NCBI RefSeq assembly: GCF_018492665.1
Contig: NZ_JAFVME010000002.1
Coordinates: 98,540-162,539 of the forward strand
Reading direction: 5' to 3'
DNA: 64,000 bases
Source of the DNA: Pedobacter sp. B4-66
GTDB taxonomy: Bacteria; Bacteroidota; Bacteroidia; Sphingobacteriales; Sphingobacteriaceae
Part shown: piece by piece, positions 56,201 through 64,000 of the stretch
How positions within the stretch are numbered: the stretch's first letter is position 1
How the letters are laid out: each line of letters starts with the position of its first letter
Made by a program: the position numbers and the translations under genes
The notes under the pieces: model-generated
Told to the model about the DNA's origin: nothing
What the model saw: only the letters and a program-made list of their open reading frames with translations
Databases searched by the model: none

Positions 56201-57782
56201 CGGAGAGGTTTCTTTTGACAAGGGTGAAGTGACAGTTAACTATCTTAAAACGAGATATACATTAAACGACCGTGTAGAGGTTCAAAACAGCGTCATCGAT
56301 ATTAATGATTTGAAGTTGCTTGATGTTGATGGTAATCAGGCAATCGCAAATGGCACTGTTGACCTTAATAACATCAATACCCCAACCCTGGATATTGACA
56401 TCGATGCTAAGGATTTCATGGCCTTGAATACTACCGAAAAAGATAACGCTATATATTATGGAAAAGCCTATGGCACCGGTACTTTTAGGTTTAAAGGCCC
56501 AACAAATAAGTTATTTATAGATATTAACGCCAAAACGGAAAAAGGTACTGTTTTTAACCTCCCTCTTAACAGTTCTGAAACTGTATCAAATAAAGATTTC
56601 ATAACTTTTGTAAGCAAAGACACCACTAAGGTCGTAAAAAAAGCTACGAGTTTTGATGGTCTTACAATGAGTCTAAAACTTGAAGTTGATGCAAATAGTA
56701 CAGCTAACATTTATACTACATTAGGAAATCTTAGTGGAAAAGGATACTCTAAAAACTTGGCGCTTAACATCAACAGCCTGGGTGATTTTGAGATGTCTGG
56801 TGACTATATAATTGAAACAGGAAGTTTTGATTTTACAGCTCAAGAGATCATAAACAAGAAATTTAACATTAGACAAGGTGGTACTATCCGTTGGACAGGA
56901 AACCCTACTACCGCGCAAATAAACCTAAAAGCTATCTACTCACTTCGTGCAGGACTTAGTGATTTGTATACTGCAGCTAATAGGGATGGCGGTAACAATG
57001 CTAATGAGCGCGTATTAACCGAGGTTGAAATGGGCTTAAGCGGGTCACTATTAAAACCTGACATCAAACTTGACATCTTCTTCCCTTCTAATCCTGCCAT
57101 TAAAGAAGAAATGCAATCTTACTTTAATGATGACAACAACAGAAACCTTCAGGCACTTAGTTTGATCATAAGACGTAGTTTCGCTCCAGGCACAGGAAAA
57201 GAAGCGCTAGGTAAGCAATTAACATCGGGGGTTGCAAGTACGGCCACTGAGCTGTTGTTTAATCAGTTTAACAATGTTTTATCTTCACTTAATCTCGACT
57301 TCGTAGATATTAATATCCGTTCTTTAAGTGAAGCTAATGCTTCCTTCAGATTTTTTAATGACCGCATTGTTTTAAATGCCGGAATTGTAGATAAGCGCAG
57401 TACCAATGATTTATCGCCAATTGGCTTTACCAGAAATAATGTTGGCGGAGAGGTTGAGGTTTTAGCACTAATTAAAAAGGATGGCACTTTAGTGGGTAAG
57501 CTTGCCAATAAACCTCCCACTCAACAAAATACTTTCTTTAACACTGGTATTAGTCAAAACAACAATGTAACATCTTTTGGACTTATTTATAGTCAACAAT
57601 TTGACAGTTTCAGGGAGTTCCTTCATAGAATAACGGGCAAATACAATCAAAATCTGAAAAAGAAAACTGAGGAAGAAATTTTGAAGAAAAAAGTAGAAGA
57701 GGAGAAAAAGTCAATCCCGGTTAATAAGCCCGCAGCAAATAAGGAAGCTGTTACTCCTGAAAAAAAGAGCAAAAAAAAGTAG
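53280..57782 (+). CDS. TamB-like translocation/assembly module protein (DUF490), start codon non-standard
   Basis: About 1500 residues. The frame is open from 53241, and an expected N-terminal anchor (KLLKILLWIVASVLLLAG...) is encoded from about 53286, but the open frame has no ATG, GTG or TTG before 53517. The feature start given here is the first of two ATT codons (53280 and 53283). After the anchor follow beta-helix repeats typical of AsmA/TamB proteins and a C-terminal DUF490 domain (about 1050-1400; GGTIRWTGNPTTAQINLKAIY, LSGSLLKPDIKLDI, FFPSN). It spans the envelope and helps deliver lipids or outer-membrane proteins. The tail is Lys/Glu-rich (EEEILKKKVEEEKK). Ends in a terminator shared with ribBA. 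Confidence 0.8.
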   Translation: MIKKLLKILLWIVASVLLLAGVILFAIQFRPVQTFVAKKAAAYLSKELNTTISLTGIYIKPFKYVVIENLLVLDQQKDTLLNTPKFLVDINRLSLKKRIVDINTVQINNGAFFLKSYKDRSTNLDFIIDYFDSGPPTVKTKKKPYKVSFDRVILNNMDLKYKNQRVDTIINGVNFDDVHLTSFNGIFEKLNTTDHLLQADIKNLTFKEKSGFYLKNLTAFTTVDTNAIELKNLMLVTNKSRLSDYFQMRFNKYRDFRDYVNKVRMKANFKDSHLASRDVAFFAPELNDMNLEIDVDGKVTGLVNNLKAKKLSVKAGKATYIKGDFIVKGLPNLKETFMDLKIEMAGTNKADLDEILTSTTGKKTKVIPAVIGKFGNINFNGSFTGFQNDFIAYGEFKTKLGRLVSDVNMKIDKKGIPSYSGNVKSFDFNLGNLLDENMLGKISASLNVQGRGTEIKSLSEKLNGDIEYIDFNQYRYRNVKIDGTFDKKYFDGRLKINDKNVQLVFDGGVNLNPQLPVFNFKATINNAKLKALKLYKDSLKVDATFSTNFSGTNLNNIQGKLLIQQIRLDNVKGIYNIDSVELKAAGIGKDRDLTIHSDILDASLKGQYNLNTIPSYYKALAKRYIPSLKTVVLPYGDQIFQFNLKIKRFEPIAELLAPGLSIEDEAVFIGNFDSPNNIATLNGFIKKLKYDGITANNIIIDENTSANQIQAIITSDRVDLNDSLYIKNVNISNILRNDSLSLNLKLANSDDANQLDLNGLVEFANDTTARVSILPSQLTVNNEDWKIQEKVRINFHEGKTEITNFDLSNGNQLLTVDGILSDDPKDLLLVGFKNFSLKTINPFVKAYGVQLAGNINGETKLYNILKSPKITDNIKIDSLAFNSTYIGDLTDTSSYDRTNNVANIYTNIVSSDRETLRVLGALDLEKKEMDLNINLDKSELAILEPFVNELVSNLKGHISSSLTVKGPFKKPEINGEVSFDKGEVTVNYLKTRYTLNDRVEVQNSVIDINDLKLLDVDGNQAIANGTVDLNNINTPTLDIDIDAKDFMALNTTEKDNAIYYGKAYGTGTFRFKGPTNKLFIDINAKTEKGTVFNLPLNSSETVSNKDFITFVSKDTTKVVKKATSFDGLTMSLKLEVDANSTANIYTTLGNLSGKGYSKNLALNINSLGDFEMSGDYIIETGSFDFTAQEIINKKFNIRQGGTIRWTGNPTTAQINLKAIYSLRAGLSDLYTAANRDGGNNANERVLTEVEMGLSGSLLKPDIKLDIFFPSNPAIKEEMQSYFNDDNNRNLQALSLIIRRSFAPGTGKEALGKQLTSGVASTATELLFNQFNNVLSSLNLDFVDINIRSLSEANASFRFFNDRIVLNAGIVDKRSTNDLSPIGFTRNNVGGEVEVLALIKKDGTLVGKLANKPPTQQNTFFNTGISQNNNVTSFGLIYSQQFDSFREFLHRITGKYNQNLKKKTEEEILKKKVEEEKKSIPVNKPAANKEAVTPEKKSKKK

Positions 57783-57805
57783 GTTATAAATAACCTACTT
57801 TTTTT
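57772..57805. terminator. Bidirectional terminator between TamB-like gene and ribBA
   Basis: 15-base perfect stem (57772-57786 with 57791-57805), loop TAAA, with A-run and T-run at the ends. The TamB-like stop codon is inside the left arm; the ribBA stop abuts the right arm. Confidence 0.88.
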
Positions 57806-59017
57806 CTAGCCCTTCATTATTTGATGCCCCATCTTATCACGCTTAGTTTTAAGATAAAGCTCATTATGAATATTACTTTCTATTTCTATTGGAATGTTTT
57901 CTACAATCTCCAAACCATAGCCAATTAAACCGGCACGCTTGGTTGGGTTATTAGACATCAATCTCATTTTAGTGATGCCTTGTGCTCTTAGTATTTGAGC
58001 TCCAACACCGTAATCTCTTTCGTCTCCTTTAAAGCCTAATTTAATGTTTGCTTCTACTGTATCCAGGCCGGCATCTTGTAAGTTATATGAACGTAGTTTA
58101 TTAACAAGTCCGATTCCTCTTCCTTCCTGATTCATGTATACGATTACACCTTTACCTTCTCTATCGATCATCTCCATAGCTTTGTGCAATTGAGGACCAC
58201 AATCGCATCTGCATGATCCAAAAATATCACCGGTAACACAAGAACTATGTACTCTTGTTAATACTGGTTCATCTAAAGACCACTCTCCTTTACTAATTGC
58301 CAAATGTGTTGCACCAGTATCAATTTGAGTATAGGCAGTCATTTTGAAATCTCCCCATTGCGTAGGTAAGTTTACAGTTACCTCCTGTTCTATCAGACTT
58401 TCTTTACTTAATCTATATTCGATAAGGTCTTTTATGCTGATTATTTTAAGCTGATGTTGCGCTGCGATTTTAATCAGATCAGGAAGTCTTGCCATTTCAC
58501 CATCATCCTTCATAATCTCAACTAAAACCCCCGCAGGTTCCATCCCAGCAAGTCGGGCTAAGTCTACAGATGCTTCAGTATGTCCTGAGCGTCTTAGAAC
58601 CCCTCCATCTTTAGATCTTAATGGAAAGATATGTCCTGGTCTACCCAATTCAGCAGGATCAATATTGGGATCGATTAAAGCCTTAATAGTTTTGGATCTG
58701 TCGGAAGCAGAAATACCAGTTGTACAGCCATGGCCTCTTAAATCAACAGAAACCGTAAAATTAGTTTCGAAAGCGGCGGTGTTTTTTCCCACCATTAACT
58801 CCAAACCTAATTCATCACATTTTTCTTCTGTTAACGGCGCACAGATTAAACCTCTGCCGTAAGTTGCCATGAAATTTATCATTTCAGGAGTCGCATTTGC
58901 AGCAGCTGTAATAAAATCGCCTTCGTTCTCTCTATCTTCGTCATCTACAACAATAATAGCTTTACCCGCTTTTATTTCTGCAATAGCTTCTTCTATTGTA
59001 TCTAGTTTGATTTCCAT
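57806..59017 (-). CDS. ribBA: Bifunctional DHBP synthase/GTP cyclohydrolase II
   Basis: 403 residues from the ATG at 59017 (an in-frame TTG eight codons earlier is not needed). RibB half: [13 protein letters not shown] (about 24-36), then [17 protein letters not shown]. RibA half from about residue 205: zinc ligands in [18 protein letters not shown], then [17 protein letters not shown]. It catalyses the two entry reactions of riboflavin synthesis. No riboflavin (FMN) riboswitch was recognised upstream. Confidence 0.95.
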   Translation of the reverse strand: MEIKLDTIEEAIAEIKAGKAIIVVDDEDRENEGDFITAAANATPEMINFMATYGRGLICAPLTEEKCDELGLELMVGKNTAAFETNFTVSVDLRGHGCTTGISASDRSKTIKALIDPNIDPAELGRPGHIFPLRSKDGGVLRRSGHTEASVDLARLAGMEPAGVLVEIMKDDGEMARLPDLIKIAAQHQLKIISIKDLIEYRLSKESLIEQEVTVNLPTQWGDFKMTAYTQIDTGATHLAISKGEWSLDEPVLTRVHSSCVTGDIFGSCRCDCGPQLHKAMEMIDREGKGVIVYMNQEGRGIGLVNKLRSYNLQDAGLDTVEANIKLGFKGDERDYGVGAQILRAQGITKMRLMSNNPTKRAGLIGYGLEIVENIPIEIESNIHNELYLKTKRDKMGHQIMKG

Positions 59018-59179
59018 TTTTCTGAATATATCAATAATCAAGTAACATCATCAAGTTGCCTGATTAGTTAGTAAGATTTACAGTGCAAAGTTACAACCTT
59101 CAAATCCAATATCACGCTACAAACTATCATAAATAAGTAATGAATATTAGGTATTTACCTCAATTAGAGATTGTAAATG

Positions 59180-60598
59180 CTATTTTTTCTTTTTGAAAAG
59201 ATTTATAAATACCTGTTTAAAATAACCCACGTCAAATAAAGCAGAATCAACAGTTGCCTTATAAGTTAAGAATGCACCTAAAGGCGACAGAATAAATATA
59301 GCCAACCACATTCCAAAGAAAGGAAGCAAAGAGCCTGTGGTAGCCGACTTTTCAGAAACCGTGGCTATAATGTGGTACAAAAGAAAAAATACTATTGCCA
59401 TTACCACAGGTAATCCAAGTCCACCCTTTCGTATTATAGCTCCCAATGGAGCCCCAATAAAGAACAATAAAACACAGGAAACAGCCAAGGTAAATTTTCG
59501 TTGGTATTCCAGTTGGACCTTTATTATACTTCTGGTTCTATCTTCATAATCACCAACTCTACTGGAGGTCGCTTGTTTTACTGAGGTTGCTAAATCTAAA
59601 GCGCTTTGAACAATTGCAAGCCTCTGCTTTTCAGGAAATGTCTTTAAAATATCTCCTTTTATTTCTTTTGCCGGCACTTTAACTTTAGTGTACCCTTTCG
59701 CGTAGTTGTTTTGCCTATAGTAGTTGTTTACAGTAGCAGAGGCGAATTTATTTACGCTATCCAGCTCTTTCACTAAGGAGTCGCGTTTCTTCGTCAGACC
59801 CTTTAAATTTAGCATCTGAGTATTATTCCTAAAATCCTGTTCGTCTGTTCTGGCCATTTTAAAACTAGAAATATCAAACTTCTGGTCAGTTTCAGTAAAT
59901 CGCATCCTTGTTAATTCCTGCCTTGGGTTGTTATAGGTATTACGGCCACTTGACTCTTCGTACCTTACGCCATTTTTTAGTTTCAGAAACAGGTACTTAT
60001 CATTGCTATACATCTTACCTTCTTTAGCAATAATGATCTTAGCCATTCCATTTGTATTTGTATGATCATAAATCATTACATCATACAATGAAACCCCGTC
60101 GTCTCCTTTTTTGTTAACCCTGATAGAATAGCCAGGTATACTGTTATTAAAAACCCCCTCCTTAATTAAAAAGGATAGCTTTTTATTAGTTATATCCCAT
60201 AAAAGCGATCCGTATTTCAAATTCGCCTTGGGTAGCATATAATCTGAAAATATGAAGGAGCTTATGGCTATACATATAATGAGGACAAAAAGAGGCCTCA
60301 TCGCTTTCTGAAGCGACACTCCTGCAGATTTTATAGCAACCAACTCATAATTCTCTCCCAGTGTACCAAAAGTCATTATGGATGACAATAAAATGGACAA
60401 AGGAAGCGCCATCGACACATTTGCCGCAGAGGCATAATACATTAACTCTAATATAATGTACCATTCGAATCCCTTTCCTATTAAATCATCTACATATTTA
60501 AATAGGAAAAGCATTAACAAAATGAACATCACAATAAAGAATGTGACGAAGAAGGGCCTTATAAATGCTTTGAGTAGAAGTAAATGAATCTTTTTCAA
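59180..60598 (-). CDS. LptF/LptG-family permease
   Basis: 472 residues. Two groups of three membrane helices (about 13-115 and 370-455) flank a long periplasmic beta-rich domain (about 150-340). The N-terminal pattern KAFIRPFFVTFFIVMFILLML and the loop FGTLGENYELVAIKSAGVSLQKAMRPL fit YjgP/YjgQ proteins. With LptB and its partner it extracts lipopolysaccharide from the inner membrane. The central insertion (about 245-340) is Lys-rich and longer than in E. coli LptF/G. Only one of the two permeases is in the window; which one is not decided. Confidence 0.85.
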   Translation of the reverse strand: MKKIHLLLLKAFIRPFFVTFFIVMFILLMLFLFKYVDDLIGKGFEWYIILELMYYASAANVSMALPLSILLSSIMTFGTLGENYELVAIKSAGVSLQKAMRPLFVLIICIAISSFIFSDYMLPKANLKYGSLLWDITNKKLSFLIKEGVFNNSIPGYSIRVNKKGDDGVSLYDVMIYDHTNTNGMAKIIIAKEGKMYSNDKYLFLKLKNGVRYEESSGRNTYNNPRQELTRMRFTETDQKFDISSFKMARTDEQDFRNNTQMLNLKGLTKKRDSLVKELDSVNKFASATVNNYYRQNNYAKGYTKVKVPAKEIKGDILKTFPEKQRLAIVQSALDLATSVKQATSSRVGDYEDRTRSIIKVQLEYQRKFTLAVSCVLLFFIGAPLGAIIRKGGLGLPVVMAIVFFLLYHIIATVSEKSATTGSLLPFFGMWLAIFILSPLGAFLTYKATVDSALFDVGYFKQVFINLFKKKK

Positions 60599-60628
60599 TA
60601 TACAAATGTAGACAAAGCTATTGAAAAA

Positions 60629-61009
60629 CTAGGCACCAATTACACTGTGCAGGTAGTTAATCTGATTATCCCAAATTAGTGTACGCTCGGCCAATGTATC
60701 ATCAGTAGCGAAATCTGTTATAGAAAGTGCTACATCATTTGTCAATTCGTCTTGTACAATTTCCATCTCAAAATAACAGTGTGGCTCATCTTCGAGCCAT
60801 TTAAACTTTACTGACTTATTTTCTTTAACACTTAGCAACTTTGCTTTCTGGACTTCATCGTCCCATGTAAATGTGTACATCTGATCTCTGAAAATCACAT
60901 CATCGGCAAACCATTGAGACAACCCATTTGGCTCACTAATAAAACTAAATAAAATACGTGGAGACGACCTCAATTCATATTCTAACGTAAATTTTTTCTT
61001 TTCTGACAT
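60629..61009 (-). CDS. START-like (AHA1/SRPBCC) domain protein
   Basis: 126 residues from the ATG at 61009; a TTG upstream in frame is rejected. It looks like a small helix-grip protein: EYELRSSPRILFSFISEPNGLSQWFADDV, then FTWDDEVQKAKLL and FKWLEDEPHCYFEME. I recognise the type as a START-like protein common in Bacteroidota, but ligand and role are unknown. Sits 30 bases upstream of the LptF/G gene on the same strand and may be co-transcribed with it. Confidence 0.75.
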   Translation of the reverse strand: MSEKKKFTLEYELRSSPRILFSFISEPNGLSQWFADDVIFRDQMYTFTWDDEVQKAKLLSVKENKSVKFKWLEDEPHCYFEMEIVQDELTNDVALSITDFATDDTLAERTLIWDNQINYLHSVIGA

Positions 61010-61081
61010 CGTTGAACACTTATATTCTGAATTATTAGACAATTTTTTTAATTTATATTTCTAAAGAAAAGTAATTTATTC

Positions 61082-61089
61082 TATATTTG
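61082..61089 (+). promoter_or_regulatory. Promoter -7 box of the tRNA gene
   Basis: TATATTTG, exact TAnnTTTG match, 24 bases before the tRNA 5' end. Confidence 0.5.
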
Positions 61090-61113
61090 CAACTCTTTAG
61101 AAAAAAGACGCCC

Positions 61114-61187
61114 GGCGGGGTAGCTCAGATGGTTAGAGCGCAGGATTCATAACCCTGAGGTCGGCAGTTCGATCCTGCTCCCCGCTA
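61114..61187 (+). tRNA. tRNA-Met (anticodon CAT)
   Basis: A 74-base cloverleaf. Acceptor GGCGGGG pairs with CCCCGCT (one G-U), followed by discriminator A; CCA is not encoded. D-stem GCTC/GAGC, anticodon loop TTCATAA, T-arm GGCAG-TTCGATC-CTGCT. The five-base anticodon stem has A31 opposite C39. The elongator type rather than initiator is indicated by G1-U72 pairing and lack of three anticodon-stem G-C pairs; a tRNA-Ile read with modified C34 cannot be excluded from sequence alone. Confidence 0.93.
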
Positions 61188-61194
61188 CTTGAAT

Positions 61195-61222
61195 AAAAGC
61201 TCACAGAAATGTGGGCTTTTTT
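61195..61222 (+). terminator. Terminator after tRNA-Met
   Basis: Stem AAAAGCTCACA/TGTGGGCTTTT (11 positions, one G-U), loop GAAA, with T-run. Confidence 0.85.
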
Positions 61223-61338
61223 ACGTTTAAAGCCATTTAAACAGCATTTCATATAATAGTGCATTGAATTTTTCATTAATTCAATATACTAACAATAATC
61301 TATTACTTACGTAAAAACAAACTAAAATCGCTTGTCTT

Positions 61339-61360
61339 TGACGCATTAACTGACGCATAA
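61339..61360 (+). repeat. Tandem TGACGCATWA direct repeats 3' of tRNA-Met
   Basis: TGACGCATTA at 61339-61348 and TGACGCATAA at 61351-61360, twelve bases apart, in the spacer between the tRNA terminator and the ogt-like gene. They resemble the short direct repeats that recombinases bind near tRNA attachment sites, but no integrase is present. Confidence 0.4.
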
Positions 61361-61425
61361 GATTCAATACTTATTCCTTAAAAACAAAAAACGGGTTGCC
61401 TACAATTTCTATTTCCTTTATTTAG

Positions 61426-61433
61426 TAGATTTG
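61426..61433 (+). promoter_or_regulatory. Promoter -7 box of the methyltransferase gene
   Basis: TAGATTTG, exact TAnnTTTG match, 16 bases before the ATG at 61450. Confidence 0.5.
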
Positions 61434-61449
61434 AATTAAATGATAAATT

Positions 61450-62028
61450 ATGGAAATTCAACACGATTCTTCAAAAGATATAGACTTAGCAGGATCTTCT
61501 GTAATCACCATGACGGAGATTTCTACTCCTTTAGGTCCGATGTTGGCCGGAGCGACTTCGGAAGGCGTCTGTTTATTAGAATTTACTAACCGAATCAGAT
61601 TAGAAAAGGAATTTACTGATTTACAAAAATTGCTTAATGCAGTTTTGGTGACTGGAAGAAATCAGCACTTAAATCAATTAGAAGATGAACTCATTGAATA
61701 TTTTCAAGGAAAGAGGAAAATCTTTTCAGTTCCCCTACATACGCCTGGTAATGAGTTTTCGCAAGCTGTATGGAGAACACTTCAAAAAATCCCATACGGG
61801 AAAACCTGGACTTATAAAGAACAGGCAGAAATGATGAACAATCCAAAAGCCATTCGCGCAATTGCATCTACAAACGGCAGAAATAGATTGGCAATTATAA
61901 TACCCTGCCATAGGGTAATTGGCAGTAATGGGACTATGACAGGATATGCCGCCGGAGTCGACAAAAAGAAGTGGTTATTGAAGTTTGAAAGAAATAATTC
62001 AGAAATACAAGAAGGCACTTTGTTTTAA
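61450..62028 (+). CDS. Methylated-DNA--[protein]-cysteine S-methyltransferase (Ogt-type)
   Basis: 192 residues. The active-site IIPCHRVIG has Cys153; the recognition helix-turn-helix lies just before (AVWRTLQKIPYGKTWTYKEQAEMMNNPKA, split as residues 106-134) with the arginine-finger-like NGRN. A ribonuclease-H-like N-terminal domain and no Ada-type AraC domain are seen. It transfers O6-alkyl groups from guanine to its own Cys. Single gene. Confidence 0.93.
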   Translation: MEIQHDSSKDIDLAGSSVITMTEISTPLGPMLAGATSEGVCLLEFTNRIRLEKEFTDLQKLLNAVLVTGRNQHLNQLEDELIEYFQGKRKIFSVPLHTPGNEFSQAVWRTLQKIPYGKTWTYKEQAEMMNNPKAIRAIASTNGRNRLAIIIPCHRVIGSNGTMTGYAAGVDKKKWLLKFERNNSEIQEGTLF

Positions 62029-62043
62029 CAACAAACGCATAGG

Positions 62044-63798
62044 CTATTTTGTCTGATACGTTGCTGCAAGTTTTAGTGCCTCATAAGCATTTGCAATACC
62101 TCCGCTAACACAAAGATCAGAGAAAGGTATACGAACAGTCTCACCTCTTTCATTCTTATACTTAACCTTCTGTAAAACCTTAGTCGCAGATTTCATTATA
62201 ATCTCTCTTACCTGGTAAGGTTTAAGATCTGGATAATAGCTTAGCATTAAAGCTGAAAGACCTGATACAACAGGAGCTGCCATACTTGTTCCATCAAATT
62301 CTTCATATTTAGAACCTGGAACTGTAGAGTTAATCATAAACCCAGGAGCAAATACATCAACGTTATTTTTACCATAGTTAGAAAAAGATGCCTTCAAATT
62401 TGCATCATTTGCATAGGCACTGGCTCCAACCTCTATCCAGTTATTTGCATGTGGCAATTTGAATTTGGCAGTATCCACTACTACTTTTTTAATTATAGTA
62501 TTGGCTCCTCCTCTCATAACGGGGCCTTGTGCCTGATTTTGATTTAATTTAATTGTTGCCAGTAGATCTTTCTTAATTGATTTTTTGTAAGCGATAGCTT
62601 CAGGTCCATCAAAGTATTTATTAGGATAGTTATCCTTCACATCAACATCCTCATTATCATTCCCAGCTGCATGCACAAGTAATACCCCCTTCTCTTCAGC
62701 ATACTTCACGGCCTCATCAACAACTTCCTTATTCCATTTAAAGCCCTTACCAAAGCTCATATTGACAACTTTTGCACCATTGTCAACTGCATATCTGATT
62801 CCATTAGCTACATCCTTATCTCTTTCGTCACCTTCTGGTACAACTCTAATTGCCATTATACTTACACTATTGGCTACACCATTAATACCAATCGAATTGG
62901 CTCTATTAGCGCCTATAATGCCCGAAACGTGAGAACCATGTTCTGCATTGGGTCCTGCGACATCGTTATTCCCATACAATCGTTCTCTAGCATTCGTATA
63001 ATCATCCCCAACCAGTTCTTTTCTTTGATCATACTTCACATTCAAATTATATTTAAGCATCACATCGTATTGCTTATATGCATCCTTCATCTCTTTGTAG
63101 AACTTATCAATACCCCCACTATCTTTAGAGCCTCCACGTATAATCTTCTTCACTTGCTCCTCATCTTCATTGTCGGCCACATATTTATCAATATCATCCA
63201 ATGTAGGAATCTTTTTATTGTTTATAACAGCTACTGAATCCAGAACCTTATTTATCACACTTACAATTCCAAACGTGTAGTGAGCATCATTGTACTTTCT
63301 TCCAAATTCGGCATTCGCTTTAAGATATAAAGCATATTCTTCTTTTTGAGTACTATCCAATACGGTAGATCTTATAGTTGATACGTACTTTGGTCCATAT
63401 TCCCTAAGTATCCTAACTAATTCAAGATTGTCATAAGCAAGATTACCATTTTTCGAACCTATAAAATTCCAGCCATGTATATCATCTACATATCCATTGC
63501 CATCATCATCGATCCCATTGCCTGGAATCTCCTTTTTATTAGTCCACAAAACATCTTTTAAATCTTCGTGATTTATATCAACACCGCCATCAATTACAGC
63601 AACAATTACATTTTGTTTAGGCTTTTTATCGCTTAGCAATTCTTTATATGCCTTTTCAGTACTTATTCCGAAATACCCATCAGCAACTAAGTCCAAATTA
63701 TACCAATTAGGAGGAAGCTTAATATCTTTACTTTGTGAAAATGCAGATCCGCTTAAGATAAAGCTAAGTGCAAACAGCAATATATATCTTAATTTCAT
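62044..63798 (-). CDS. Exported subtilisin-like serine protease (S8)
   Basis: 584 residues with a signal peptide (cleavage near SAFSQ, ~22). Catalytic triad Asp70 (VIAVIDGGVDI), His287 (EHGSHVSG) and Ser505 (FDGTSMAAP). The gap between Asp and His is about 217 residues, several times the usual spacing, and includes a helical insert rich in Asp/Lys/Tyr (about 150-265). A second insert (about 395-445) precedes the Ser block. No prodomain of the I9 type is evident at the N-terminus and no C-terminal sorting (T9SS) domain follows; the end (YEALKLAATYQTK) is normal S8. Probably periplasmic or secreted. Confidence 0.9.
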   Translation of the reverse strand: MKLRYILLFALSFILSGSAFSQSKDIKLPPNWYNLDLVADGYFGISTEKAYKELLSDKKPKQNVIVAVIDGGVDINHEDLKDVLWTNKKEIPGNGIDDDGNGYVDDIHGWNFIGSKNGNLAYDNLELVRILREYGPKYVSTIRSTVLDSTQKEEYALYLKANAEFGRKYNDAHYTFGIVSVINKVLDSVAVINNKKIPTLDDIDKYVADNEDEEQVKKIIRGGSKDSGGIDKFYKEMKDAYKQYDVMLKYNLNVKYDQRKELVGDDYTNARERLYGNNDVAGPNAEHGSHVSGIIGANRANSIGINGVANSVSIMAIRVVPEGDERDKDVANGIRYAVDNGAKVVNMSFGKGFKWNKEVVDEAVKYAEEKGVLLVHAAGNDNEDVDVKDNYPNKYFDGPEAIAYKKSIKKDLLATIKLNQNQAQGPVMRGGANTIIKKVVVDTAKFKLPHANNWIEVGASAYANDANLKASFSNYGKNNVDVFAPGFMINSTVPGSKYEEFDGTSMAAPVVSGLSALMLSYYPDLKPYQVREIIMKSATKVLQKVKYKNERGETVRIPFSDLCVSGGIANAYEALKLAATYQTK

Positions 63799-64000
63799 TA
63801 AAAGTGCTTTTATAAGATTAACGTAAAATACAATTATACGGTTTTATTGTATCTCTGATGAAGATTTAGCATTATTTAACACTAATATCATAACGAGTAG
63901 AGAACACATTTGATTACTATTGAATAGCTATTAAGAATAGTACAATCCAGTTATAAGATCAAACTGGCTATAAACAAGAAAACCCTGTAGTGATTAGCTA
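63799..64000. other. Unresolved spacer at the window edge
   Basis: About 200 AT-rich bases upstream of the protease gene. No complete gene, hairpin or clear -7 box was found. A gene on the far side may start outside the window. Confidence 0.5.

Noticed and set aside
59018..59041. Longer TTG start for ribBA
   Set aside because: The ATG at 59017 gives the normal RibB start; the extension matches nothing.
1..64000. CRISPR array, transposase, integrase or phage genes
   Set aside because: None found; repeats seen are short and belong to terminators or putative operators.

Overview
The window is a stretch of AT-rich chromosome from a member of the Bacteroidota, most likely family Sphingobacteriaceae and close to Pedobacter (inference). 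The evidence is a SusC/SusD pair, a bacillithiol enzyme (BshC), the short Bacteroidota form of the primary-type sigma factor, SDR-type threonine dehydrogenase, long-form signal peptidase I, DUF5683 and DUF3098 proteins, absence of Shine-Dalgarno sequences, and several promoters matching the Bacteroidota -7 motif TAnnTTTG. Most of the window is ordinary core genome. No insertion sequence, prophage or CRISPR array was seen.

Layout. 1-2 kb: the 3' end of bshC followed by an Ldh-family dehydrogenase. 2-9.8 kb (minus strand): a small polysaccharide-utilisation locus in the order susC, susD, ROK regulator, GH29 fucosidase. 10-14.6 kb (minus): a cell-cycle/envelope cluster, parA-parB-DUF5683-dapB-lepB. 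14.7-21.7 kb: an FMN reductase, an orphan peptide-binding lipoprotein, a TonB-dependent outer-membrane protein, a small XRE regulator with a membrane partner, and a luciferase-like oxidoreductase. 22-26.7 kb: a GH43 enzyme facing a second, different GH29 fucosidase, plus a TlpA-type thioredoxin. 26.8-29.8 kb: an MDR oxidoreductase and a hybrid histidine kinase. 30-32.6 kb: a sigma-70 factor one base upstream of threonine dehydrogenase, with an Lrp/AsnC regulator on the other strand. 32.7-36.8 kb: leuS and a ClC channel.

37.1-41.6 kb (plus): the tightly packed ftsX-DUF3098-uppP-truB-yitT-ribF operon, with 1-base stop/start overlaps at two junctions. 41.6-45.3 kb: a small exported protein, a Kef-type antiporter and a DUF2157-like membrane protein. 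45.3-53.3 kb: lysE-type exporter and uvrA, an ECF sigma factor, nth, recA and tsaD. 53.3-64 kb: a giant TamB-like protein with no standard start codon, ribBA, an LptF/G permease, a START-like protein, tRNA-Met, an Ogt-type methyltransferase and a subtilisin-like protease.

Themes. Fucose-containing glycans are addressed by two unlike GH29 enzymes and one SusCD pair. Envelope assembly is represented by LepB, FtsX, UppP, TamB and LptF/G. DNA repair is represented by UvrA, Nth, RecA and Ogt. The signals I find least explained are: three GTCCATGT repeats at an exact 11-base period next to a hairpin (36847-36905); three copies of a 12-base motif overlapping the promoter of the XRE operon (20642-20692); the sigma-factor/threonine-dehydrogenase pairing; a structured GC-rich island at 29872-29918; and the missing start codon of the TamB-like gene. 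I did not find a clearly new multi-gene system.
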